Below, in pieces: positions 8,651 through 16,450 of a DNA stretch of 64,000 bases. The DNA is taken from NCBI RefSeq assembly GCF_006874425.1, contig NZ_VIJZ01000002.1, forward strand, positions 496,001 through 560,000. The letters are read 5' to 3'. The number at the start of each line of letters is the position of its first letter. Within the stretch, counting starts at the first letter, position 1. This DNA comes from Paenibacillus ottowii (lineage in GTDB: Bacteria > Bacillota > Bacilli > Paenibacillales > Paenibacillaceae). A program made the position numbers and the translations under genes. Below the pieces are notes generated by a model. That model saw nothing but the letters and a program-made list of their open reading frames with translations, ran no database searches and was not told the origin of the DNA.

Positions 8651-10699
8651 TCAGTCGATCAGATCTCCCTGAAAAATCTGCTCTTTTTGCAAATAACCGC
8701 GAAGCGCTTCATATTGCGGAGATGTCCAAAAAGAGGAGTCCTTGATCAGATCTGTTGCATCCTCACGTGCCTTTTCCAGCACCTCAAAATCCGCTACCAT
8801 ATCTGCTAACCGAAACTCGGGCAACCCGCTCTGCTTGGTGCCAAAAAAATCCCCCGGCCCTCTCAAATCCAGATCGCGTCTAGCAACCTCAAAACCGTCA
8901 TCTGTATCGGTCATAACCTTCATCCGCTCCTGACCTACCTCCGACTTAGGATCAGCGATCAGTACACAGTACGAGGCATGTGCGCCCCGTCCGACACGTC
9001 CACGTAACTGATGTAACTGGGACAACCCAAAGCGATCTGCATCCATAATAACCATTAGTGTCGCGTTGGGCACATCTACCCCCACCTCTACAACCGTGGT
9101 TGAAACGAGTAACTGAACCTCGTTTGCATAGAAAGAACGCATAACTTCTTCCTTTTCTGCAGGCGTCATTCGCCCATGCAGTAGCCCAACACGATAATGT
9201 GGAAAGGCCTGCTGCATTTGAATATGCAGATCGATGGCATTCTGTACATCCAGCTTCTCCGACTCTTCAATCAACGGACAAATCAGATAAGCCTGCCGTC
9301 CCTGATCTACCTCTCGGGAAATAAAACCGAGCACTCGATCCATCAGCTCGTGCTTCACCCAATACGTAGAAATCGGAATACGTCCTTTGGGACGCTCTGA
9401 TATCGTAGAAACATCCATATCACCAAAAGCAGTAATCGCCAGCGTACGCGGGATCGGTGTGGCTGTCATGGTCAGTACATCCGGATTGTAACCCTTGCGG
9501 CGCAATACACTACGCTGATTTACCCCGAATCTATGCTGTTCATCCGTTACAACTAGTCCAAGCTGGCGGAAATACACATCCTCCTGAATAAGAGCATGCG
9601 TGCCCACCACAATGTCCAGCAGACCCATCTGAAGAGCGGCAAGCAACTCCTTACGCTTCTTCCCCGTTGTACTTCCTGTCAGTAAGCCCACGCTGATCCC
9701 AAAGGGTTCAAACAGCTTTTGAAGCGACCGCATATGCTGCTCGGCCAAAATTTCGGTTGGCACCATCAGTGCTCCCTGAAAACCGGAACGTACTGTTGCA
9801 AATAAACCGATGGCGGCAACCACTGTTTTCCCCGATCCCACATCCCCTTGGAGCAGACGGTTCATGCAATAAGGCGAGCGTAGATCATGGAGTATTTCAA
9901 GCTCAACCTTCTTTTGTGCATCCGTTAACTCAAAGGGCAAAGCCCTCACAAATTCACGAATCGTGGCGTTATCCACCGTATGCACCACCCCGTCCGCTCG
10001 ACCGTGATTTAACGCCCGGAATGCCTGCATTTTCAACTGAAATAAAAATAGTTCCTCATACACCATCCGTCCCCGTGCCTCTTGTCCCTCTCGATTGTCC
10101 TGAGGTTGGTGTATGCCTGCAATCGCCTGCTTGCGCGGCATCATACTATACTTTCGTACCAGCTGATCCGGCAATATCTCGGGAATCATTTGACCAAACT
10201 GCTGGAGCGTCTGATTCATTGTTTTTCGCATCCAGCTCTGCGTAATCTTGCCCCCTATAGAGTACACTGGTTGAAGTGTTCCCGAACGGGCCACTCCTTT
10301 ATCAGGGAACTCAGAGTCTGCAACAGTCATCTGCATTCGCTTAAGATCCCATTTCCCCGTCACCACAATTTCACGGCCTGATGTTAGCTGATCCTTTAGA
10401 AAATGCCGATTAAACCATGTTGCAGTAAACATCCAGTCCTCAGCCATCAATTTACAAGTCAACCTTGATTTGCGCCCATAACGTTGAAGCACCGGAATGC
10501 CCATGATTTTTGCCTGTACTGTAACCTTATCTCCGTCCTTCACTTCGCTTAGCGAGCGCAGTCGGTAATCTTCATACCGAAACGGATAGTATTCCAGCAT
10601 GTCTTGCACATTAGAAATGCCAAAAGCGTGAAGCTCTCCTTCTTTGAGAGCACTCACGCCGTGTATTTGTTTTAAAGGTATTTGATCCAATTGCAGCAT
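8651..10699 (-). CDS. recG: ATP-dependent DNA helicase RecG
   Basis: A superfamily 2 helicase that remodels stalled replication forks and Holliday junctions. Starting at MLQLDQIPLKQIHGV gives 682 residues, the same size as Bacillus RecG. An N-terminal wedge/OB domain recognises branched DNA. The motor domains carry LLQGDVGSGKTVVA (Walker A), VTDEQHRFGV (DEQH motif II), LTMTATPIPRTLA (motif III) and QLRGRVGRG (motif VI). The C-terminal GPGDFFGTKQSGLPEF is RecG-specific. The ATG lies one base after the stop of the upstream DegV gene and the GGAG sits inside that gene, so the two are an operon. An in-frame ATG at 10756 would overlap degV by 56 bases and is not preferred. Confidence 0.95.
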   Translation of the reverse strand: MLQLDQIPLKQIHGVSALKEGELHAFGISNVQDMLEYYPFRYEDYRLRSLSEVKDGDKVTVQAKIMGIPVLQRYGRKSRLTCKLMAEDWMFTATWFNRHFLKDQLTSGREIVVTGKWDLKRMQMTVADSEFPDKGVARSGTLQPVYSIGGKITQSWMRKTMNQTLQQFGQMIPEILPDQLVRKYSMMPRKQAIAGIHQPQDNREGQEARGRMVYEELFLFQLKMQAFRALNHGRADGVVHTVDNATIREFVRALPFELTDAQKKVELEILHDLRSPYCMNRLLQGDVGSGKTVVAAIGLFATVRSGFQGALMVPTEILAEQHMRSLQKLFEPFGISVGLLTGSTTGKKRKELLAALQMGLLDIVVGTHALIQEDVYFRQLGLVVTDEQHRFGVNQRSVLRRKGYNPDVLTMTATPIPRTLAITAFGDMDVSTISERPKGRIPISTYWVKHELMDRVLGFISREVDQGRQAYLICPLIEESEKLDVQNAIDLHIQMQQAFPHYRVGLLHGRMTPAEKEEVMRSFYANEVQLLVSTTVVEVGVDVPNATLMVIMDADRFGLSQLHQLRGRVGRGAHASYCVLIADPKSEVGQERMKVMTDTDDGFEVARRDLDLRGPGDFFGTKQSGLPEFRLADMVADFEVLEKAREDATDLIKDSSFWTSPQYEALRGYLQKEQIFQGDLID

Positions 10700-10700
10700 A

Positions 10701-11570
10701 TTATCTCTCATCTCCAGCCGGCCATGCAAAAATACCAATCGTTCCTGGTCCCACATGAGTTCCGATCACGGCACCAAGTTCAGTATATATTTGATCTCCC
10801 AGTTCAAAATGCTCTGCCAGCTGAGCGACGAACGCTTCTGCCGTCGAGCGATCTGCTGTATGACCCACAGCAATATTAATTTTTTGGCCTTTTAAATCCC
10901 GCTCCAGTAGTTCAATAATTCGCGCTGTCGCTTTTTTATTCCCTCTCGCCTTATCAGCCGAATAAATAATGCCTTCTTTGTCAATTGAAAGAATCGGCTT
11001 AATGTTAAGCAACGTACCAACCATAGCCGCTGCCTTGCCAATTCGTCCACCTTTTTGCAAGTATTCCAGTGTATCCACCAGGAAATACAAACAACGGCGT
11101 TCCCCGAGACGTTTAACAGCCTGAACAATATCAGCTGGAGATTGCCCGGCAACCGCCAGCTCTGCGGCATAAACCACGAGCATACCATATCCATATGAGG
11201 CCGACTTGGAATCCACAACGGTCACTCTATCTTCATGTTTCTCCAACATGGACTTGCCCAGCAGGGCGGATTGATACGTTCCGCTCACACCCGAAGATAA
11301 ATGGATAGAGACAATCTGGCTCTCGGGATATTGCTCCAACAACGTCCTATACGTCTCCAAAAAGCGGGCGGGTGATGGCTGTGACGTCGTAGGCAGCTCA
11401 TCAGCCCGTACCAACTCACTGTAAAACTGCGCAGCTGACATCTCAATGCCGTCCAGATAAGCTGTGCTGCCGAACATCACCGTCAGCGGTACGACAACTA
11501 TACCGAGACGGTCTACTAATTCCTGTGGAATATCAGCTGTGCTGTCCGTCAAAATGATAGTACTGCTCAT
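10701..11570 (-). CDS. DegV-family fatty-acid-binding protein (FakB-like)
   Basis: A 289-residue DegV-fold protein that binds one fatty acid molecule. In the FakAB system such a protein (FakB) presents the acyl group to the kinase FakA for phosphorylation, feeding exogenous fatty acids into phospholipid synthesis. Signature stretches are ILTDSTADIP at the N-terminus, TSQPSPARF, the SIHLSSGVSGTYQSA loop and the GTHVGPGTIG C-terminal motif. AGGAGGA precedes the ATG. It lies between the fakA-like gene (49 bases upstream) and recG, the order that supports a FakA-FakB pair. Its fatty acid preference is not readable here. Confidence 0.9.
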   Translation of the reverse strand: MSSTIILTDSTADIPQELVDRLGIVVVPLTVMFGSTAYLDGIEMSAAQFYSELVRADELPTTSQPSPARFLETYRTLLEQYPESQIVSIHLSSGVSGTYQSALLGKSMLEKHEDRVTVVDSKSASYGYGMLVVYAAELAVAGQSPADIVQAVKRLGERRCLYFLVDTLEYLQKGGRIGKAAAMVGTLLNIKPILSIDKEGIIYSADKARGNKKATARIIELLERDLKGQKINIAVGHTADRSTAEAFVAQLAEHFELGDQIYTELGAVIGTHVGPGTIGIFAWPAGDER

Positions 11571-11619
11571 CGGTCAGTCCTCCTTTTGTAGTGGGCTACT
11601 ATGGCTGCACTACACCTCA

Positions 11620-13404
11620 TCAGGTTTCCACGGAGAACAGATAAGGATAAATCGGCTGACCACCTTCATGGACTTCCACTTCAACATCCGAATAATTTTC
11701 TTCAAGCCACACAACAAGCTGGTCTGTCTCTTCTTGTTTTGCGTCCGATCCTGTAAGAATCGTAACAATTTCATCGCCGTTCACCAACATTTTCGCCAGC
11801 AAAAGACGAGCAGTTGCCATTAATTGCTCCTCGGTCGCCACAATTTTAGAATCCTGAATACCAATATAGTGGCCAGCCGTAATATGCAGATCATCAAGTG
11901 TCGTATCCCGTACCGCATAGGTCACTTGTCCAGACTTCACACGGGTGACCGCATCCCGCATATTATCTTGATTGACCTCAAAGGCTTCTTCCTCTTGGAA
12001 GGCAAATGCAGCTGCAATGCCTTGTGGGATTGTTTTGCTCGGAATCACCGACACCAAACGTTCCACTTCTAGCAATTCACGCGCTTGTTCAGCCGCCAAG
12101 ATTATATTGGAATTATTCGGCAGAATAAAAATATGTTGAGCCGCAATCGAGCGGGCCGCATTAACGAAGTCCTCTGTGCTTGGATTCATGGTCTGACCAC
12201 CAGAAAGGACAACATCAACACCCAAGCTTCTGAAAATATCAGCAATCCCTTCACCAGGAGCCACAGCTATAAAGCCAAAGGGGGCCAGTTCATGAGCTGG
12301 AGGCTCAGAAGGCTCCTCCTCACGTGCAGGCTCTGCTGGTATTTCAGCAAACCACTCAGGCTCAGGAGCACCATCCATGCCCGCAGACAACAAATCACGA
12401 TGCTGTTCACGCATATTCAAAATTCGAATCTGAGTAATTTCTCCGTAACGCAGCGCAAGATTCAATACTTCACCCGGAGCCTTAGAATGCACATGTACCT
12501 TGATGACATCATCGTCCGAAATAACGATAATCGAATCACCATCTACTGACAACGCTTTCCGGAAAACTTCCTCATCAAAATTCGTACCTTGCGCTTCGCC
12601 CAATTGTCGATTAATAAAAAACTCCATATCATACAAAAACTCAATATTATCCGTTTCGAGCTTCGCCTGCGCAGAAATAGGCGCATCTGGAGAAGGAGCA
12701 ATCGGCGCACCAGTAGGTCTCTCCGACACATAAGGAGTAAAAGTAGGACGTACATTATTGCCTTTAGAAGTTGGAGCGGTTACCAATCCGCTTCCCAGAT
12801 GCTGCATAAACCCTTCATAAATATACACAAGCCCTTGCCCACCCGAGTCTACAACTCCTACTTGCTTCAGTACAGGGAGCATGTCCTGCGTCATGGCAAG
12901 CGTTTCCTTTGCTTTGGCAAGCACTTCTTCCATCAGTTCTGTGATGTCGTTCGTCCGGCGCGAGAAAAACACAGCATGTCTGGCTGCTTCCTTCGCCACG
13001 GTAAGAATTGTACCCTCCACCGGCTTAACCACCGCCTTGTAGGCCGCATCCACCCCGCTCTGCAATGCCGATGCGAACTGAAGGGTATTCAATTCCTCGT
13101 ATGGGGCAGCGTAACGGCTGAAGCCACGGAACAACTGAGACAGGATAACCCCTGAATTGCCGCGGGCCCCCATCAGCAAGCCTTTGGATAATATGCCGGA
13201 CATGACACCGATAGAGGAAGAATCTCCCCTCTTTAATTCCGTTACGCCCGCGCGCATCGTCAGATTCATATTCGTTCCCGTATCACCGTCTGGCACCGGG
13301 AATACATTTAGTGAATTGACATGTTCCGCATGCTGCTGTAATTGTTCCGCCCCGGCTAAAACCATCGCGGTAAAGTCTGTTCCATTCAAAGAACGATTAC
13401 TCAA
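11620..13404 (-). CDS. fakA: Fatty acid kinase FakA (DhaL/DAK2-domain protein YloV)
   Basis: The ATP-dependent kinase that phosphorylates FakB-bound fatty acids. The N-terminal DhaL domain has the nucleotide/Mg-binding NVFPVPDGDTGTNMNLT and MGARGNSGVILSQLFRG motifs. A central region follows, and the C-terminal third is a DegV/FakB-docking-like domain beginning near GFIAVAPGEGI. I place the start at TTG 13404 (LSNRSLNGTDF), after AGGAAGGGG. This aligns with the start of Bacillus YloV; the upstream ATG at 13443 has no such site. The length is 594 residues. In Bacillus an Asp23-family gene (yloU) comes directly before it. Here that gene is missing and 499 bases without a gene separate it from the divergent rpmB. 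Confidence 0.9.
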   Translation of the reverse strand: MSNRSLNGTDFTAMVLAGAEQLQQHAEHVNSLNVFPVPDGDTGTNMNLTMRAGVTELKRGDSSSIGVMSGILSKGLLMGARGNSGVILSQLFRGFSRYAAPYEELNTLQFASALQSGVDAAYKAVVKPVEGTILTVAKEAARHAVFFSRRTNDITELMEEVLAKAKETLAMTQDMLPVLKQVGVVDSGGQGLVYIYEGFMQHLGSGLVTAPTSKGNNVRPTFTPYVSERPTGAPIAPSPDAPISAQAKLETDNIEFLYDMEFFINRQLGEAQGTNFDEEVFRKALSVDGDSIIVISDDDVIKVHVHSKAPGEVLNLALRYGEITQIRILNMREQHRDLLSAGMDGAPEPEWFAEIPAEPAREEEPSEPPAHELAPFGFIAVAPGEGIADIFRSLGVDVVLSGGQTMNPSTEDFVNAARSIAAQHIFILPNNSNIILAAEQARELLEVERLVSVIPSKTIPQGIAAAFAFQEEEAFEVNQDNMRDAVTRVKSGQVTYAVRDTTLDDLHITAGHYIGIQDSKIVATEEQLMATARLLLAKMLVNGDEIVTILTGSDAKQEETDQLVVWLEENYSDVEVEVHEGGQPIYPYLFSVET

Positions 13405-13771
13405 GAGAATTCCCCTTCCTAGCTTAATACAATTGTTTTGCAATTCATTTTCACAACACCTTGTTCAAGGTTCAATTGAATTATACTAAAGCCAGACGAC
13501 GAATACGAATGTCACCCTTTCAGCAAGCTTCCGCACCATCCCCTGGTTTCTTTCCACAGCTCATATAATATGAAAAACCAGTCAACTGCCCAACAAAAAA
13601 TCATTGGCCGGAATGATGATTATGGTCCCGCCTCTGAACTGCCCGGCATGACTGGAATAAAAATTCACATTTCATTAAAAAACAAAATAGTCGCAGCAAT
13701 AGCTATCCCATATTGTACTATAATGCGAAAGAGAAATAAATAAAGTTTTTGAATCAGTTGACGGAGCTTTT
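13405..13771. other. Gene-free stretch between fakA and rpmB
   Basis: No open frame with a ribosome binding site is present on either strand. It must carry the fakA promoter, which I cannot place with confidence. An Asp23-family gene would be expected here from Bacillus synteny, and none is present. Confidence 0.6.
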
Positions 13772-13800
13772 TTGACTATGATATTATATTTAAGTATTGT
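13772..13800 (+). promoter_or_regulatory. Candidate SigA promoter of rpmB
   Basis: TTGACT (13772-13777) and TATTGT (13795-13800) have a 17-base spacer. An overlapping alternative uses TTGACG (13758-13763) with TATTAT (13782-13787). Either would give a leader of roughly 100 bases before rpmB. Confidence 0.45.
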
Positions 13801-13903
13801 TTTGTTCAGGTTAGTGACTTATAAAGTCCGGCTGAGCCAGTCGGCCTGAAGAGCGACCCATTCCATATGGAGTTTGGTTATTTTCAGAATAGGAGGTGGA
13901 ATC

Positions 13904-14092
13904 ATGTCTCGTAAATGTTCTGTAACAGGCAAAAAGCCTGGCAGCGGTAACCACGTATCTCACGCTAACAACCGTAATCGCCGTACTTGGGGCGTCAACG
14001 TACAAAAAGTTCGCATTCTCGTTAACGGTAAACCGAAACGCGTTTATGTCAGCACTCGTGCATTGAAAGCCGGTAAAGTGACTCGCGTGTAG
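13904..14092 (+). CDS. rpmB: 50S ribosomal protein L28
   Basis: A 62-residue, very basic protein of the large ribosomal subunit. The start [24 protein letters not shown] and end [11 protein letters not shown] are diagnostic. It keeps only one Cys of a possible zinc ribbon (SRKCSVTGK), so it is a zinc-independent form as far as can be seen. ATAGGAGGTGG lies 6 bases before the ATG at 13904; the open frame extends ten codons upstream without a site. It is the only plus-strand gene in this part of the cluster and sits between spoVM and fakA, as in Bacillus. Confidence 0.96.
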   Translation: MSRKCSVTGKKPGSGNHVSHANNRNRRTWGVNVQKVRILVNGKPKRVYVSTRALKAGKVTRV

Positions 14093-14115
14093 TCGTAAAA
14101 AAATATCGTTATAAA

Positions 14116-14149
14116 CAAAAGGCACCTCGTTTTAAACGGGTGCTTTTTT
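14116..14149 (+). terminator. Rho-independent terminator of rpmB
   Basis: A GGCACC...GGGTGCT hairpin with an internal CGTTTTAAACG loop, ending in six T residues, 24 bases after the rpmB stop. Confidence 0.85.
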
Positions 14150-14315
14150 GGTTGCTCGAATAATATCCCACTGATTCAGGAGGATAAATTGTCAGGCACC
14201 TTCCCGTGCGTTCCTGTCGTTTACTGCCGAGCTATTATTCTGCTATGCCCGGGAAGCATGCCTTCTGTGTACCTTTGACCTTCATCCTACATTCTGTGTT
14301 AGCGTTACATTGATT
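14150..14315. other. Gene-free stretch between the rpmB terminator and spoVM
   Basis: I see no gene, clear terminator or repeat here. Confidence 0.5.
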
Positions 14316-14396
14316 TCAGTTCTTCTGGAATGTATTCAAAATGGCTTTGACGAATCCACCCAGAAATTTTGGCAGCTTGATTGTGTAAAACTTCAT
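14316..14396 (-). CDS. spoVM: Stage V sporulation protein M (26-residue amphipathic peptide)
   Basis: Reading the minus strand between rpe and rpmB gives a 26-codon frame that starts MKFYTIKLPKFLGG and ends FQKN. This is nearly identical to Bacillus SpoVM over its first half. SpoVM is an amphipathic helix that recognises the convex forespore membrane, anchors the coat ATPase SpoIVA and is needed for cortex formation. GGGAGGGTGA lies about 6 bases before the ATG. The position next to rpmB matches Bacillus synteny. The gene is easily missed because of its size. The conserved Pro9 that breaks the helix is present. Confidence 0.95.
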   Translation of the reverse strand: MKFYTIKLPKFLGGFVKAILNTFQKN

Positions 14397-14470
14397 GCCT
14401 CACCCTCCCCATCATCCTCCTGCATCCGTTCTCTGTAGTTTATGCAACCTATCAAGGGTTGTTGCCCCAC

Positions 14471-14507
14471 AAAAAAAGGCTACATGAGAATCCCGCTCAT
14501 GTAACCA
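14471..14507 (-). terminator. Rho-independent terminator after the small membrane protein gene
   Basis: On the minus strand TACATGAG and CTCATGTA pair around a seven-base loop, with GCC and seven T residues following. It closes the operon ending with the gene at 14539-14790 and separates it from spoVM. Confidence 0.85.
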
Positions 14508-14538
14508 TATTTATGCACAACCATCCCAGGCTATACCA

Positions 14539-14790
14539 TCAGACAAGTCCGCGTACATAGAGATATGTTGAGAGTATGAAAATAAACAGAATATAATAAA
14601 GCACACTGAACACTACAAAACCGATACGCAAACCACGCCGTTCATTTTTACGAAAATAAAACATGACAATAAGAATTGCCAAAAGTGAAAGAATAGCATT
14701 CCAAGGCGCCTTTACTAGCGAGAAACAACTGAGGGTCAGCCCCGTCAGTATACTCGCTAAGGTCATCCATAGTGCTTCAGTTAGCTTCAC
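14539..14790 (-). CDS. Small integral membrane protein of unknown function, coupled to rpe
   Basis: An 83-residue protein that is almost all hydrophobic, with three predicted membrane helices: about 5-27, 31-46 and 56-78. A short basic loop ([10 protein letters not shown]) lies between the second and third. I do not recognise a family. The start is a GTG whose last bases form the TGA stop of rpe (GTGA overlap), so translation is probably coupled. Bacillus has thiN (thiamine pyrophosphokinase) at this position; this protein is unrelated to it. A terminator follows directly. The overlap and the sustained hydrophobic frame argue for a real gene. Confidence 0.75.
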   Translation of the reverse strand: MKLTEALWMTLASILTGLTLSCFSLVKAPWNAILSLLAILIVMFYFRKNERRGLRIGFVVFSVLYYILFIFILSTYLYVRGLV

Positions 14791-15455
14791 TGGGACAAAT
14801 GAGCAACACTATTCCGAATAGTCGTAATAGCCGCTGCGCGGTCTGCTTTGCCGTATACCGCACTACCTGCCACCAATACGTTGGCACCCGCTTCAAATAC
14901 GGCTGGTGCCGTCTCCTCCGCAATACCTCCGTCCACCTCGATATGTACGTCTGGACGACCCAATTCGTTCAACCAAGCACGGATTTGTCTGATTTTATTC
15001 AACGTTTCTGGAATGAAGGACTGACCGCCAAAACCAGGATTAACCGTCATCACTAGAATCATATCCACATTAGGCAGTACTTCCTTGATCACGTATGGTG
15101 ATGTTCCCGGATTGAGAGCCACTCCCGCCAACGCTCCTTGCTGTTTGATCAAGTGAATGACACCATGCAAATGAACACAGGCCTCAGCATGAACCGTGAT
15201 GATATCGGCTCCTGCTTTTATGAAATCGCCAATATAACGTTCAGGGTGCTCAATCATAAGGTGAACGTCCAATGGGAGATTCGTATGCGGCCGAATAGCC
15301 TGAACGATAGGGGGACCCAGTGTAATATTGGGTACAAAATGACCATCCATAACATCCACATGAATCCAATCTGCTCCCGCTGCCTGAGCTTCTGCTACTT
15401 CACTGCCCAAACTAGCAAAATCAGCGGATAAAATCGACGGTGCTATTTTTAACAT
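14787..15455 (-). CDS. rpe: Ribulose-phosphate 3-epimerase
   Basis: A TIM-barrel enzyme of the pentose phosphate pathway that interconverts D-ribulose 5-phosphate and D-xylulose 5-phosphate. The 222-residue length is typical. The signatures [34 protein letters not shown] (metal-binding His and catalytic Asp), [28 protein letters not shown] and VDGGI are all present. It starts four bases after the rsgA stop and overlaps the next small membrane gene by four bases. It is therefore part of a tightly packed minus-strand operon with prpC, prkC and rsgA. Confidence 0.96.
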   Translation of the reverse strand: MLKIAPSILSADFASLGSEVAEAQAAGADWIHVDVMDGHFVPNITLGPPIVQAIRPHTNLPLDVHLMIEHPERYIGDFIKAGADIITVHAEACVHLHGVIHLIKQQGALAGVALNPGTSPYVIKEVLPNVDMILVMTVNPGFGGQSFIPETLNKIRQIRAWLNELGRPDVHIEVDGGIAEETAPAVFEAGANVLVAGSAVYGKADRAAAITTIRNSVAHLSQ

Positions 15456-15459
15456 ATGC

Positions 15460-16377
15460 TCAATACCTCCGCTTTTTTTCTTTTAATTCCTGATAAAATT
15501 GCAGATAACTGTCATATCTTCCCTGTGAAATATGTCCTTCTTCCAGAGCCTCTCTTACTTTACAGCCAGGTTCGTGAATATGCGTGCAACCTCGGAATTT
15601 GCAGCCTTCCGCATACTGTTGGAATTCTCGAAAACAAGGAGATAACTCTTCCACACCCAGCTCCAAAAAATCCAGTTGGCTAAACCCTGGTGTATCCGCT
15701 ACAAACCCACCGTTGTCTAGAGGAATCAGCTCCACATGGCGAGTTGTATGTCTTCCTCGTCCCAGCTTATTGCTTATGGCGCTCGTCTCTAGCGTTAACC
15801 CGGGCTCCAAAGCATTAAGCATGGAGGATTTTCCTACACCTGACTGACCGGAAAACACGCTGATTTGACCGGCCAACAGTTTCTTAAGCTCAGCCGTCCC
15901 CTCTCCGGTACGGGCACTAGTTACCAGCACCTCGTAACCGATCTTCCGATACATTTCCTGAACCATCAGCACCGTATCATCTTCCGAAGGATCGCCTTCA
16001 TACAGATCGCGCTTGGTCAGACAGATAATTGTATCCAGCCCGGCGTGCTCAATATGGACTAAAAATTTGTCCAGTAAGGGCAGGTTTAAATCCGGCTCAC
16101 GCAGGGAAAACAGCAGCACGGCCAGCGTGGTATTAGCAACCGGAGGGCGAATCAGCTCCGTCGTACGCTTTCTAATCTCCTTGACCATACCTTCTCCGTT
16201 TTCAGTCAGTTCATAAACGACCCGATCACCGACAAGAGGTGTAATCTCTTTTTTCTTGAACAGACCGCGTGCTCTGCATTGTACCGTAGCTTCGCCGGAT
16301 ACCGGACGCCCATCCTGATCCAGGCTGGAGACATAATAATATCCGCTGAGCGCCTTGACGATCAGACCTTCAGGCAT
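15460..16377 (-). CDS. rsgA: Ribosome small subunit-dependent GTPase A
   Basis: A circularly permuted GTPase that acts late in 30S subunit maturation. About 305 residues: an N-terminal OB domain ([16 protein letters not shown]), then G motifs in permuted order (TKRD as G4, [14 protein letters not shown] as G1, [10 protein letters not shown] with G2, DTPGFS as G3). A C-terminal zinc-binding domain has [16 protein letters not shown]. The start at 16377 follows AAGGAGG; an earlier in-frame ATG at 16407 has no site. In Bacillus the protein (CpgA/YloQ) is a PrkC substrate, in line with prkC being the next gene upstream. Confidence 0.95.
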   Translation of the reverse strand: MPEGLIVKALSGYYYVSSLDQDGRPVSGEATVQCRARGLFKKKEITPLVGDRVVYELTENGEGMVKEIRKRTTELIRPPVANTTLAVLLFSLREPDLNLPLLDKFLVHIEHAGLDTIICLTKRDLYEGDPSEDDTVLMVQEMYRKIGYEVLVTSARTGEGTAELKKLLAGQISVFSGQSGVGKSSMLNALEPGLTLETSAISNKLGRGRHTTRHVELIPLDNGGFVADTPGFSQLDFLELGVEELSPCFREFQQYAEGCKFRGCTHIHEPGCKVREALEEGHISQGRYDSYLQFYQELKEKKRRY

Positions 16378-16450
16378 GTGTAAGATGTCCTCCTTCATAA
16401 AGTTCAAGTTTCATTGTGTGGAACAGGTTAAGCTTCTTTCTCTCGTAAGT

